Part shown: positions 1 through 12,177 of the stretch, piece after piece
Layout: each line of letters opens with the position of its first letter
Position numbering within the stretch: position 1 is the stretch's first letter
Assembly: GCF_000699445.3 (NCBI RefSeq)
Contig: NC_067195.1
Coordinates: forward strand, 59,061,591 to 59,125,590
Source of the DNA: Schistosoma haematobium
Lineage: Eukaryota > Platyhelminthes > Trematoda > Strigeidida > Schistosomatidae
Reading direction: 5' to 3'
Length of the DNA stretch: 64,000 bases
Position numbers and translations under genes: made by a program
Notes under the pieces: generated by a model
Database searches by the model: none
Seen by the model: only the letters and a program-made list of their open reading frames with translations
Told to the model about the DNA's origin: nothing

Positions 1-579
1 TGGAACATTATTTTTTATTAGTATGATAGGTACAGCTTATTGAATAGTGTTAAGTTAAACCAGTTGCTTCTAAGTAACTAAAGATTGTTTTTCGTTGTCA
101 GAGGACTGTGCGTGAATGTCTTTACAAGTATGTATTTTCAAAACTGTATGAATTAGTTTCTAATCTTTTTCGCTTCAATCCTCATTTGTGAACCATTGAA
201 TATTGATTGAGATGAATGTTAAAGAATCTCAAATTCTTCTTAGAGTAGTGAATATATCTTCTTTAGTTTGATAAATCAATTGCTGAAAACATTAAAGTTT
301 TTATGTAATTTAGTGGTGAATGTAACCATGAAGGACAGCTGAAGAAACCAAAGAGATTAGTACACTTATAATTTTGGATGTGAACAACATTATATCATAA
401 GTTAGATTAGGTAGAAAAAATATGAACGGTTACAATTCGATTCAGTAGTTTGAATGTATTATCCTCTCTTAGGTATTGTGAGTTTGTAGACTCATTCCAA
501 TGGACTATTGTGTTTGGATAGCACTAAAAAAGCAAACCCTGAGAGAGAATCCTAATTTAATGAATCAGATGTTTAATCG
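1..579. other. AT-rich, nothing recognised
   Basis: No exon, repeat family or RNA gene was recognised. The later part of the discoidin domain might be expected on the minus strand below 1782, but neither this interval nor 859-1781 shows a convincing continuation. Confidence 0.5.
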
Positions 580-583
580 ATAT

Positions 584-854
584 TATGGCTTGTGCTATGG
601 TGTTGACAGATGTAAGTAGTATGTATCATCAATCGAAAGTGAAATACCTGGTAGTAGAAGGTTAAGAAGGTCGAAGAGAAGAGAAAGATATTAGTGAATT
701 TCTGTGGAAATGAACGAACTGTGAAGTCTGAGATGGTTGATTGACATTTGCAAATGAAGTAATTACTGTATGGTTCTCAGATTTTACTAAGATGCTCTGT
801 AATTCTGTGTCCAAATACTTTCGATTTTCTCCACTTGTGTTCTCATTCAATACA
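584..854 (+). mobile_element. Solo LTR, ATAT-target family
   Basis: A 271-bp diverged copy of the LTR family also seen at 15774, 27570 and 47940. Shared landmarks are an internal palindrome around GACAGATGTAAGTAGTATG and the 3' end TTCTCATTCAATACA. It is flanked by ATAT at 580-583 and 855-858, the target duplication also seen at other copies. No internal retroelement sequence is attached. Confidence 0.7.
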
Positions 855-1781
855 ATATCACTTCGGGAAGAAATTTAACTATCAAATATATATATATATA
901 TATATCAATAATTAATTTAGTACTCATTTTTTGGTACGACTAATTAATTCAACAATTTTACCGGAATTTTACACAATAGGTGATTAAACTTCTTCATATC
1001 ATTATATCTTTTAGAAATAGACTGTTTGCAATAGGTTGTTTCTTTTATTGACCCCATTACTTGCTATCTATTATCAAAGCATGTAAGTATCATAACTTTT
1101 TTTCAAAGGAACCTAATTGTTATAGCTTAAAATGAACAATTTGCCGATTGTATTCCAAAGCATCATTATTATCGTTCTACCATGTTATATTGCAATTTAC
1201 GATGGCACTACTAGTAATTATCACAAAGATTCGATTTCTAACTACTTTGTGAATTAAAGTTATTTATAAACCAGTAAGAATTGATGAAGTGTGAACCGAT
1301 GTCATATTATTTGTGTTACAATACCAATTTATTGGAAATGATAACGGATCAGAATAATAGATGTCTGTCGATTATTGTTTATTTATGAAAAGTTGTTGGA
1401 TAGTAAGTGGGATTACACTTGATTTTCTTTGTGTTATGAGTATCTGATGTTTTATTTCGTTGTATGCTAAATTTGTTGACCAAAAGTGTAGAGCATCAAA
1501 CAGTACCACGGTTAACGACAACTTCGTTGGAACAGAGGCCGTGAAGATAGTTGTGTTACCTAGATTAGAATAAATGTTGAGCATGGTGCGAATTATTTTA
1601 TGCAGTTCCAGATATGTTTCGGACGTGATTTATAATTTCATTGAGTGTTAATTCATTTAATTTACTAGACCGAAATCTAAAAATAATTAAATTTCATGAC
1701 AACAAGCAATATAAAAAATTCCAGCTTTGTAATGTTTTTATTCAATGGTTTATTGACTAATTTGATGAATATGAAACTCAC

Positions 1782-1932
1782 TTTACTTTGAGCTACCCGA
1801 CCTTTTGTTATGATTAACTTGATAATACTTTGACGACCTAAATCAATTTCCATAAATTCACGGAGTTCTTTGCCAACCTTAGCATCTGGACACCATGCAC
1901 GTTCTTGGAGACTTAGATCGTTTGGATCTTCA
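1782..1932 (-). CDS. Exon: middle part of the same discoidin domain
   Basis: Internal exon on the minus strand after a pyrimidine-rich tract ending in AG. Its first base completes the split arginine codon of the exon at 16128-16236, so the two join in frame. It then encodes EDPNDLSLQERAWCPDAKVG, followed by a segment containing EFMEIDLG and ITKGRVAQ. The AWCP, (L/M)xIDLG and (T)xGR motifs are the hallmark order of an F5/8C domain, and the segment before AWCP resembles discoidin domain receptors. Two donors are possible: GTGAGT, used here (phase 0, ends SK), or GTAAAG five bases earlier, giving 1787-1932 (phase 1). The rest of the domain, including its final cysteine, must lie below position 1 or in an exon not recognised. 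Confidence 0.8.
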
Positions 1933-2802
1933 CTAATATAAGAAGACAAAAAGAAATATATCTATCAATCTTCGTTGCACAACACTAAACATTAATCAAT
2001 CATATTTATATATAATAGTTATGAGAGAAACAATGATTAGGGATTATTCAGTTTGTGTATGTGTGTGTATCTATAACCATTCAAAATCTAATCAGCAAAT
2101 CAACTGAACTAATGAATTATGATGTAGAAAAATAAGATGGTTCAAGATTGTCAGTTCAAAGAATGTTATGCACATAATTATTTTAATCTAATTTAGGTAT
2201 CTTTTTCTATGGTATATTGTATAATTTCTTTGTGTTATGTCAAGAAATGTCATCTAAACAATAGACATACTTAAAATAGTATTGTGGAATGTTTTATTCA
2301 GTTTAATTGTGCATTAGAACCAGCTTAATTGTCATAACATCAAATATATAGAGATATGTCAAAAATTCTTTTAACACGTTTACTGTCAGGACAAATCAAA
2401 ATTAGATAATATTCTGTTGATTTATGTATATCTAAGTAACATCATGTTTACCTGTCTAATATGCATTTGTATTCATTATTTGTTTACTTTTGTTGATGTA
2501 ATTAGGTGTGACATATTTTGTTTTAATAATTATAATAAATGACCTAGATTTTAACGTTAATTGACCTAATCATATATCTATGTTGACAACAACTAGTTTG
2601 TTTGTTTTTAACACATATAGTTGAGATAATGAAATTCTGATTTTATCAATAATGTTAACAATACACATAATGAATTGTGATACATATTGTCATCATGAAT
2701 TAAGTTTAGCTAGTGAAAAAGTATTTTTTTTAAAACAGTAAGCCATTAACTGTTGTTTTATCCTAGTTTGGGACTTATCTAAAATGTGTCAATCCTATAA
2801 TT

Positions 2803-3159
2803 ATCAGAATGGGTTTCGTGGTGATTTTTTAAAAATTTCACTGGTTGAAATCATGAGTCAATTGAATCTAGACCACGATGAAAAACCTGGAGGCACTGTA
2901 CGGCCGTTTCGTCCTATTATGGGACTCCTCAGCAGTGCTCATCCACTGAAGACATTGGTGTACAGTGGCGCAACTTAGTGGATTGGTTGAAGTTGGACAT
3001 TAACACCGTTGGATGCCGGCCGGCTCAGTGGTCTAGTTATTTGCGGGATTGTGGATGCGCACTGCTGAGGGGTCCCATACTAGGACGAAACGACCATCCA
3101 GTGCTTCCAGGTTTTCCATGTTGGTCTATCTTCAACTGACTCATGATTTCAATCAGTGA
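2803..3159. mobile_element. Family A hammerhead SINE, fold-back copy
   Basis: Minus arm (about 2803-2950) carrying tail and hammerhead, fused head-to-head to a plus arm (about 2951-3159) with head, a damaged tRNA-like part, hammerhead and tail. A 12-bp target duplication with two mismatches flanks the whole: AATCCTATAATT at 2791-2802 and AATCCTGCAATT at 3160-3171. The minus-arm hammerhead has an intact core; the plus-arm core is damaged (CTGAGGG). Confidence 0.8.
2893..2938 (-). ncRNA. Type I hammerhead ribozyme (family A), core intact
   Basis: On the minus strand: stem I GCACTG/CAGTGC, core CTGAGGA, stem II GTCC-CATAATA-GGAC, GAA, and stem III ACGG/CCGT. The residue at the predicted cleavage site is A rather than the usual C, which is still an allowed residue. 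Self-cleavage is predicted from the fold only. Confidence 0.75.
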
Positions 3160-3489
3160 AATCCTGCAATTCTAAAACAGATAGAAACCAGAACCATCAT
3201 TATTGTATTGGATGAGTTTTCTATAACTTTGCCTTTAGATGACGGAAATACAAAAAAGATAAGCCTCTGAAATCATGCTTGAAACCAAACATGAAGATTT
3301 ATGCGCATAAAAATTGATATTACTAACTATTACTAAACAACTGTCTAGTTCTCCAGAGTTATTAATGGGCCTAAAGGTTTATCAGGGAAAGTATATTAGA
3401 CAACCGATTTTTAGAACACAATATTTCTCAAACCCTGGTAAGTTTGATACAAAGGGTTTGACTTGATAATTTTCAATAAGTTAATAATT

Positions 3490-3845
3490 ATGAGGAAAGA
3501 TGGATAATCGCTAGCAGTGAAATCCAGAATGCGCGTCTCGTCCTATTCTGGACTCGTTAGTTGGATGTACCTGCATCCCAGAGTTCACGTTCACTCCAGA
3601 ACTCGAACCCAGTACCGTTCGCTTCAAACGTTATCGTGTCATACATTTAGCCACCGAGTCCTAATAGCCACTTGCTTGTGTAATCAGGTGAAGTTTAAAT
3701 TCACTTGGTATTGTTTACTTGAATCTTCCGATTGATGTCTAGGATTACAATTGATCAGTCTCTTATTGACATATGTGCATACTGTGCGTGTTACATCAAT
3801 ATTGCCTTAATTCACAAGCATTATCAGCAAAGATGGACAACGATT
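3490..3845 (-). mobile_element. Smα-like hammerhead SINE, minus strand
   Basis: Slightly more than one unit. Reading the minus strand, it starts and ends in the same sequence (CCATCTTTGC near 3827-3836 and its counterpart near 3493-3502), about 334 bp apart. In order it has the post-ribozyme segment, a linker ending CAAGTGAATTT, a tRNA-like part (about 3600-3670) and a mutated hammerhead (about 3521-3567; core CTAACGA). Confidence 0.8.
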
Positions 3846-4393
3846 GTATAGATTTTTACCAATAAATTGAATGATGTATTTGTAGTATTTTAACGACTAA
3901 AAATTAAATTTTCGACTTGATGTAAACTACGTTTTCAAAGTAAATAATTGAAATATTTACTCAGAAGAAGCAAATTACACTAAATTACGAAACAACATAA
4001 ATTTAATTTTTCATTGATTACGATATTAAAAATTATATAAATTCATTAATAAAAATCTTGAATAGTTAGCATTTCATCATTATACTTGATAATTTCAAAG
4101 GCACTTCATGAACCATTGAACTCCTCTCTAAAAATTCATGAATCTACTATCAACGATAGTCAATTTTATTATTATTCAACTAATAAATGAAACAACCTTG
4201 AATTCAAATCTTCTTTCCAGGTTTAAATGTAGAAAACTTTTATCAATCGAGATGAATCTTGATATGACGAGAAGAAAAGTCAAAATTCGATTGATTTACT
4301 CATTATGAGTTTTATTCAACATTATTACCGTTTTGATTCAATGTAATGATCATTCAGTGTAACAATCTCCACAACCCCTTAACTGATAATTAC

Positions 4394-4503
4394 CATGTGC
4401 TCACTAGTGACTAGCTTCGTGAGAAAATTCTCGGATTTCTGATGAGAAGCCGTGACCAGTGAAGCTAATCCGTCCCGGATAGAAACAGGTGTCTACCTCA
4501 GTA
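4394..4503 (+). repeat. Family A SINE head fragment
   Basis: Matches the head of the 407-bp unit (GTGCTCACTAGTGACT, then a segment resembling TTCTAGTGAGAAGC). It stops before the tRNA-like part. Confidence 0.6.
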
Positions 4504-4505
4504 TA

Positions 4506-4680
4506 TAAATGAGTGTATTTTTGACGAGGGTCGTCGTCGTCGTCCTGTTTTGGGGTTAATAAATCATCACTTATACCAGTCTTTGTGTTCTCAATTTCTC
4601 ATTTTGGGGTATTGTAGAGGTCCCTCGTTCCAAGTATAAGTGATAAACGTTTCCGGCATGACAATCAGCGACGACCGGAT
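4506..4680 (+). repeat. Retroelement end with AATAAA, family also at 24150
   Basis: Resembles the minus strand of 24150-24310. Shared segments include GAGTGTATTTT, a GTCGTC run, TTAATAAATC and TTTGTGTTCTC. The AATAAA and GC-richer content suggest an LTR or the 3' end of a retroelement. Family not recognised. Confidence 0.45.
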
Positions 4681-5916
4681 ATAAGAAGTAGCATTCAATT
4701 GACAAGTTAATAACAAATCTAAATTGTCTAGTCAGTATAAATTAATAATTAATACACTAAAAACTACTATGGTATTTCGTTTCTTTCTACAATATTTAAA
4801 CCCAATATACAATAAATAAAAGAATGCAGTTGAAATTCACCCCCCCCCTTAAATGTAAAATGTCTTTTTCTAGAACTTATCACCAATTTCTATATTTTAT
4901 TTTTACAACTGAATATAAACCAATAAAATACTATTTATTAGTAGTAAACAACAGTAATATAAATAGAATATGTATTTATTAACCACAATAAATAATGATA
5001 GAAAGGAAACAGGTAATAAAACATTATGACCATTAATAATAATAATAATCAATGATTCATGTAGACTACTTATATAGAATCAAATTATTATCAATATGAT
5101 TCATAATTATGATTCATTGAGTTTAATACATAAAATTCACTCTATATTAAGTTTCATTGAATGGATAAGATTCAAATTATTATACTTTAGTTAGGAATTC
5201 ATTAACTAATTAATATTTATTACTTTCTAAATTACCCTATTGACAACATGTATGTTTAATTGTTCTAGAATAACTTTTATTTATTTTCTTTTTTTTTTTT
5301 TTGGTCTTTCACTAGGAAGTAAAAGTATTATTTTAATGGACAAAATAATATTTTTTGTTTGTTTTTTGTTTTCGTTTAAATTAGGAATTATTCTGTATTG
5401 ATATCAATCGTTTTTTTCAATCATCCATGTATAGAACAAAACAATCATTCAATACTTTCAAGTTATCTATGATGGTCTAACTTCAATAAACATATGATCT
5501 TCACTATGAACATATTTACAAAACCCCTTTTTTGATATTCATTAAAAAGAAAAAATAAAAAAAGGAAAACACTAAAAACACTCATTGTTACCGTTTTTTA
5601 CTTAATGTCTATAAATATAATTACAATGAACTGAAAAAACAAAATTACTATGGAAAAAAATAGAATTAAGTGAAAGGAAACACATACTCTATTTGTGGTT
5701 GAGCAACTCTTAGACATGTATGTATAAATATAATGCTCACTTGTATTGTAGTATATAAAACCATTGAGATAGATAAATAAGTAAATAATATGTGCTTTTT
5801 GATTTATGAGAAAGAAGAAAGAGAAAAAGGAACACAATCGTTGAATGATCTGGTATTTTTTTCAATTTTTATCATTCAGTATTTTGACTGATCTCGTGTT
5901 CTTGTTTCTATATTAC

Positions 5917-5965
5917 ACATACACACACATACATACATACACACATACACAAACACACAAACATG
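5917..5965. repeat. CA/CATA microsatellite
   Basis: Imperfect run of ACAC, CATA and ACAAAC units. It lies in a long AT-rich stretch (4686-6830) where nothing else is recognised. Confidence 0.8.
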
Positions 5966-6830
5966 TACAGATATCAGTACATATTTATGCTCCAATCTAT
6001 GAATTGTATGTTTCACCGGTTATTGATGTTTATTTACGGATTATTTCATAAATAATATATTCAATGATAGACACATATTTGTTTTACATTAATATAAACA
6101 TATTGAATGGAAGTGAAGAAAAACATATTAGAGAAATAGAGACAGCTCTGAGAATGGAAAATATCAATGAGAGAAATATATAAACTTATAAAAAGAAGGA
6201 AACTGGAAGTTAGATGGAAATTCTAATTTTCTGATGAATAAGGGTCAGTAATATATGTATATAAAGGGTATTAGTCATTTAACTGATTAATAGGTAGATA
6301 AATCATGTATGGATCCGACATCATCATTATCATCAACAACAAAGGTAATCTCAATTATGCAAACTTTATCATCACAATACAGTCGTTATAATCACATGGA
6401 GTAGACAAGTTTAACTATGAATGACAATAATAATGATAAAGGTCTTGATTTTAAGAAAAGAAAAGAATAAACAAAATATTAGCTGAGTCAACTCTATCTC
6501 AACATGTAAAATGAATTACAAACCACATAGGAATAGAAAACAACTCATATGTTTAGAATTAGATTATAACGAATGAATGTTCATGTTTCATATATCTTGG
6601 CTTCAGGGTACTATTTTGAAATTTCTTTAAAAAGGCCTAATTAAAACGTTATAATATTTTTTCATTGTATTTCATTGTAAAGTATTCAATAAAATGATTG
6701 TTATTGTATGTAAATACTGACAGTGGACAAAATTATACTTCAAAAGTAAATTCGAATTAAACCAATGAATAAATACTCCTAAACAACAACACTAAATGAT
6801 AGTACCTAGGCTTTCATTAAAGCATCGGTT

Positions 6831-7225
6831 CAGTCAGTCAGCTACAACATAGGACCAGGCACATATATGTATCGGTCCAAGTTGCCATACATCATTAACA
6901 CAACAAGATGGACACCGGATTCATAAAAGTAGTTAATTCAGAGGTGGTAGTATATAAAAGAAAGATTGCATATAAGGATATAGTACAAGAAGAAAGAATT
7001 AGTTCGTAGAAAGAAAGATATGAAGTGATTTTAATCTCTTAGTTTAAGGGAAGACAGAGAGTGTATACACCAATGCCATTTTGATCGATTCTGAGCCATG
7101 TTACCAAGAGTCTCCAACCATTGGTTACGATAGTCACGCGGACCCCAACCAAGTAGTCTGCATCTCCCAACATGGCTCAGACTAGAAGTTAGTGACTTCA
7201 AGCACTGATGCCACGTTTTGGTAAT
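6831..7225 (-). mobile_element. RTE-like non-LTR retrotransposon, 3' fragment
   Basis: The minus strand from about 7225 to 7031 encodes the C-terminal tail of a non-LTR reverse transcriptase, with HVGRCRLLGWGPRDYRNQWL and LETLGNMAQN, ending at a stop. A 3' untranslated part runs down to 6831 (minus-strand end GTAGCTGACTGACTG). The same family is at 54927-55510. Tails of this kind belong to RTE-type elements; the copy is 5'-truncated and inactive. Confidence 0.75.
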
Positions 7226-7811
7226 CAATCACTATGGCAGTTTTACAACCAATATTATGTACATGAATAAAGAATAAGCAATGACTAGCTTTTTGTGACA
7301 GTATTTTAATAGATTTCAATTTTGGTTGTCTCAGGCTATCGAGCTCACCAAATATACTCAGTTCAATCTAGTTGTTCTATCCCAGTTCAATACTTATCTT
7401 TAAAAAATGAATAAATAATTACAAACCATGTAATTTAATTTCTGACTTCTAGTACAGAATCTAATAACAATCCTTCCTTTAATAATGAAACATTTATTTG
7501 TAGAATTTGGAAAATGTTTGACAAGAAAGATTTTATATGAAAATGTTCACAAAAAAAGGTAGCATCAAAATGTTCATATTAGAAGTCACATCATAACATA
7601 TAAAAGATAAATTAAAACAAGGGATTACCTTACCATAAACTTATCATCAACATGTACAATCTCAAATACATACAAATATATAAATATATAGTTATATGTA
7701 GATATATATATAACTTAATTATAGGGTTAAGTAACAGATTAGAAAAAACATTTTAACAAATTTGTTCATTTTGAATCAGAATAACAATGAAACATCAATG
7801 TACATCTTGTG

Positions 7812-8108
7812 AGGATTAAATCGATACTGCCTTAAAATCACAAGCATTATGTACAGAGGTGTATGGTGTCTATCAGTAGAATCTAGGACTCGCGTTTCGT
7901 TCCGTTTGAGACTCATCAGTTGGCTGTTGGCTTTTTTGACATAGTGGCTGAATGGGTATAAGGATAACGTTCCAAGTCAATGGTACTGGTCTTAAGTCTT
8001 GGGGTGAGCATCAGCTCTGGAATACAGGTATATAAAGCTGATAAGCCTTAAGCAGAACTAAATGCGCGTCCTGTATCCCACTGATGGCCATCATCCATCT
8101 CTGCATAT
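7812..8108. mobile_element. Smα-like SINE, fold-back, degraded
   Basis: The minus arm (about 7812-7930) carries the post-ribozyme segment and hammerhead. The plus arm (about 7940-8108) carries the tRNA-like part, a damaged hammerhead (CTGATAAG) and the segment CCATCATCCATCTCTGC. No convincing target duplication was found. Confidence 0.65.
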
Positions 8109-8874
8109 ATTAATTGAATGCTATTTTACAAAGCATTGTAATTAACATTTCATGTGTAAATGCTAGATTTCAAATGGTGATGAATGTATGTCCTGTTTTA
8201 TGATTAAAATTTTAACACTTTAAAATCAGTGACCAATATTCAAAACTGGCATACGTTTAACTAAATTAGTGTTTAATTGAGAAAGTATACTTTGATAATG
8301 TACATAAATCTTTGAACTGATGTCTGATATCAATTTAGTGAAATGACTGCCAGCTCACAACTAGATTTAATCCCCAATAATGAAGAAACATTCAAAATTT
8401 GCATCTATAAAAGACTATAATTAGAGAGTCTGCTCGCATCATATTGCGACATCTACTTGTAGATTTTAGTAAGCATACTATTACTACACATTTATTAGGT
8501 AGTTTTAATCAGTTCATTAGGGTTCGGTAAAAGAGACATATGACAATTTTGTTCATTGAAAAGTCTTCATTTCTGTCTGATATTATTGTGAAAAAACAAT
8601 TTACAAAGAATTTACGCCTAAGTAATTCTATACATGTTTTTGAGGTGATTTCTTAAGACTTTAAATTGGTAAATGATATAGATTTTTACATAATGATAAA
8701 TTCCATCATCAATAAGGAAATATTTTCTTTGGACAGACAAATAATAAATATGTTGACTTGTCAACTGAAACATGAATCCAATATAATATACATTTTTAAC
8801 ATGAAGTTTTAAACTGGTTCATGACAAGTACCTTCTAGGTCCTGTAGTTACATCAGTATTTATGTGGCCCCTTA

Positions 8875-9351
8875 TTTATTTATTTATTTTAACACATAGA
8901 TATTGGTACAAGGAGGCAACAAATACATATGCGCCACACAAATCTCATTCGATATATGTGAGGGCTGTGATACTGCACGGGTGCCCAAACCGAAGCAGGT
9001 GGTTTTCTTAGGAGGCCACTCCCCGAGCCCTCGACCTGAAGGTCTGATCCACAAGGCAGTGGAGCATCGTAAAGAGATGCAGTCTCATGGAAGCCGGTGA
9101 CCAACAATTGGTTCATATGCCATTTGTTCCCGCAGGATACTGGAGCCCATGTGCACCATTGATTTGGAATCCGGTTAAAGCGCCGGACATTTGCTTTCCG
9201 TTCTCTCATTTTCGTAAACAACACCCCCGCCACGAGGAGGCAGTGAGTAGGACTTCCCTGGCATAGGCTATATACGCGTGGCCATATGAGAGTATTTCGA
9301 GAGGGAGAGCGGACTCTCCCCACTCTCAGCAGTACCAGGGTATTTGGGGGC
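8875..9351 (-). mobile_element. 5'-truncated non-LTR element with 13-bp target duplication
   Basis: Flanked by perfect direct repeats ATGTGGCCCCTTA at 8862-8874 and 9352-9364. The minus strand reads towards a 3' tail of AAAT repeats next to the left duplication, as in target-primed reverse transcription. The body is GC-richer than its surroundings and gives an open minus frame (with MNQLLVTGFHETASLYD and IYRMRFVWRICICC) that also occurs at 24379-24655. The clade was not recognised and no catalytic motif is present. Confidence 0.75.
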
Positions 9352-9510
9352 ATGTGGCCCCTTAGAAGATTTGCTATATCATAAACATAACAATTTAAAA
9401 AAAAAAACAAATTAGCGAATTTACAGAGTTTAAACTTTAGGCAGGATCACAGTATGAGAACATTTTTTCCAACCAAATCTAGATTGTTTAAAACCTCGGG
9501 TGTTCCAGTC

Positions 9511-9512
<2 letters not shown>

Positions 9513-9556
<44 letters not shown>
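9513..9556. repeat. (AT)n microsatellite
   Basis: Uninterrupted AT dinucleotide run. The surrounding interval 9365-10417 is otherwise AT-rich, with a weak resemblance to a family A head near 9948-10025. Confidence 0.9.
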
Positions 9557-9560
<4 letters not shown>

Positions 9561-10417
9561 CTGAACGTTTATATAGTCAAACAAATTCCAAATTTCATGG
9601 TCCATTGAAACCAGACTGAAGTTTAATATTTACGTTGTTTAATTTCCAAACTCCAATAGTCATATTTTTAAGGGAATGTTTGTTCGTTACTAATTAAATT
9701 ATTAGAAAGTAGGTTAATTTCTCGTGCTAAAGAATGGAATATTTGTTATAATAATGTGAAGGATTTGTAGAGAATATTGGATGTCTTGAGTACACGAACC
9801 GATTTAAGTTCGACAGCTATTGAAAACTGAAATCACTGGAAAGTTGTTACGTCCAAGTGTGTGACTTCGTAGAAGTGAGGAATCACAACAACATCAAGGA
9901 TCGAATTCAAGTCTTTTAGGTCGCGCTGAAGGGGCTAACTAGGAAAGAATTTTAAGAAGAATTTTCCGGAGTTCTAGTAGTGGAGGTCAACTGAGTCAGG
10001 CGTAAGGCTATCACCCACTAAAGACGATAAAATATGGTTGGACAACATTGCGAACTGAATAAAGTTGAACACGTAAACTATTAGATATCGGCTGAGTAGT
10101 CTAGATCCTAATTTCATTTCGTAAAACATAATGGTCATGGATAAGAACTTCAGAGAAATTCTATCGTAGAATGAAACCGGTAACCAATGGCTGTTGATTT
10201 TCAATAGTTATCGAACTTAGGTGGGTCCTTTTATAGCAAAAAAATAATAGAAAGCACATTTTCAAACTAATTTCACGCTTTATCATTTAATATTAACATG
10301 CCGCCAGAAAATATTTAAAAAATTAAATTTCACTAATCATGAATACCGTTGATTTTTTCTTTTCCCTATTTGCATTAAAAAATGTACTTTTAGGTTATCA
10401 TGTGTAAAAGTGTTTGT

Positions 10418-10562
10418 AATTTTTGATTGAGATCATGAACCGATTGATGTTAGACCACCAGTGAAAACTTGGAAGCACTGGACGGCCGTTTCGTCCTATT
10501 ATGGGACTCCTCAGCAGTGCACATCCACGATCCCGATCGCGGGATTAAACCCAGGGCCTTCT
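10418..10562 (-). mobile_element. Family A SINE, 3' part
   Basis: The minus strand carries the end of the tRNA-like part, the hammerhead and a tail ending in the variant GGTTCATGATCTCAATC, shared with the copies at 19209-19451 and 19516-19846. This marks a subfamily. The 5' part is missing. Confidence 0.75.
10475..10520 (-). ncRNA. Type I hammerhead ribozyme (family A), intact
   Basis: All elements are present: GCACTG, CTGAGGA, GTCC-CATAATA-GGAC, GAA, ACGG/CCGT, C at the cleavage site, CAGTGC. Cleavage is predicted between CCGTC and CAGTGC. Confidence 0.85.
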
Positions 10563-10694
10563 AAATCTAAAATAATCAATTTTATTTTTAATTTATAGGA
10601 ATAATTGAGTTATTTCATTGTTGGTATTCTTAACTGAATTTTGACAAATGAGCATTAATTATCCGCAATCCAGCTGACAAGTTTTAAATAGTGT

Positions 10695-10745
10695 AAAACG
10701 CGCATCTTGGATCTCACTAATAGTATCAATTCATCTTCATTATGA
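10695..10745 (+). repeat. Smα-like fragment (end of hammerhead)
   Basis: Begins AAACGCGCATCTTGGAT and continues into a diverged post-ribozyme segment. The rest of 10563-11029 is AT-rich with nothing seen. Confidence 0.5.
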
Positions 10746-11029
10746 CCAATTTCGTATTTCTCATGTTCTCAGGTTCTATGTTCATCGTGCTCATGAAAAC
10801 TAATAAACTTATCATTTGTGATAAACTATAGTTTATGAGCAAACATACAATACTTAATCCATATATTACAGTTCTATTTGGGTGAGATGGTTGTCAACAA
10901 GAGACCAAGATTGTATATTTAGACTGTCAGTAAACTGACAATTGTGATAAATATACCGAATTGCCTTATTAAATATCAAAACACTGTTTGTGTCATGTTT
11001 CGGAACGTGAATAAACACTACCAGTGCTT

Positions 11030-11294
11030 ATCAAGAACGAGAACATAGGTGAAAGACAGCCAACCGTACTTTAACACAAAATTACAGAATCTCTTGGTAG
11101 AGTATGAATATTTCATTTGCGAATTTCCATCGTTTGTTCTTCACATTGTATATAATTCAAGTCACAATTCCTTTCCATTTCCGTTTCTGTTTTCTTTAAG
11201 TCACACTTAATGGCTTTTTGTTGCTACGTTTTCCGCTTTCGACTGGTGCTACATACTACTTATGTCGACAGACATAAGTAGCATATACCAGACA
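11030..11294 (-). mobile_element. Solo LTR, minus strand
   Basis: Starts (minus) TGTCTGGTATATGCTACTTA, with the internal palindrome CTACTTATGTCTGTCGACATAAGTAG-type fold, and ends near TGTTCTCGTTCTTGATA. It belongs to the family of 15774-16101. The 3' boundary is approximate and no target duplication was found. Confidence 0.6.
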
Positions 11295-11474
11295 GCCATT
11301 TTGAAAATTACATTACGTATAATTTATAGTCATACTTATTAGTATTGATAAGGAGGTTAATAAACTCTCTTCATTGAAGATTATATACATTATTTAGATA
11401 GTTAGTTATGACAAACTGCACTGAATCCTATTTTAAAACTTCTACCGCCATCAGCTGTAACGTGGGAAAAACAA

Positions 11475-11645
11475 GGACTCAATAGCTCAGTATATAATGC
11501 GATAACATTTGAAGAGACCGGTACTGAGTTCGAATCCAAGAGTGAACATCAATTTTAAGATGCACGTGCATCCATCTGGTGAGTCCCAAATAGGACGAAA
11601 TTCACGTCCTTGATTCCACTACAGGCCATAATCCTTCTTTGCTTA
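11475..11645 (+). mobile_element. Smα-like SINE, plus strand, 5'-truncated
   Basis: Contains the tRNA-like part (GGACTCAATAGCTCAG to GAGTTCGAATCC), a diverged hammerhead with stem II GTCCCAAATAGGAC, and the post-ribozyme segment ending CTTTGCTTATAA. The core reads CTGGTGA, so activity is unlikely. Confidence 0.7.
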
Positions 11646-12177
11646 TAAAATCAAGTTATCATTATGAAGGATTCGACGAACTTATAGTGCTTAGACGTTT
11701 TCGATACTAAAAAAAGTAATGGAATTCAGTTTGTTTAATTTGAAGAAAAAAATAGATATATCTTTTAATGTTAAGGATTTGACTGGAAACCAATAAGTGA
11801 ACATTTTATTATTTTTAGTATCTGTATGGTGTTCTTATATCATGTAAATTGTGTACATTGTCTGTTATTTATAAATCAATATTTCATTTAGAATTTATTT
11901 GTGATAAAATCAATTTTATTTTCGTTTTTACATCTCTGAAAAATGTCAACTTAATAATACTTGAAAACTTCAGTAAAAATATTCATAAATGTCAACAAAT
12001 AATCAAATGATTGTTTTCCCGCAAATATCAGTTATCACGCAATCATCAACATTATCAGAAAGAGAAGAAGAGGAAATCAATAAAACATCTAATTGAATCA
12101 ACAACAACAAAATGAAAATGTCATTGAAGAAATTTTTAATGAATCTGGTTTCAGTAATGAAATCTCTCGAATCATTT

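Noticed and set aside
5598..6051. Hydrophobic open frames on both strands as membrane proteins
   Set aside because: Produced by T- and A-rich low-complexity DNA and a CA microsatellite; no family resemblance.
8889..9410. 173-codon minus-strand open frame as a gene
   Set aside because: It crosses the right-hand target duplication of a repeat insertion and recurs at 24379-24655, so it is repeat sequence.
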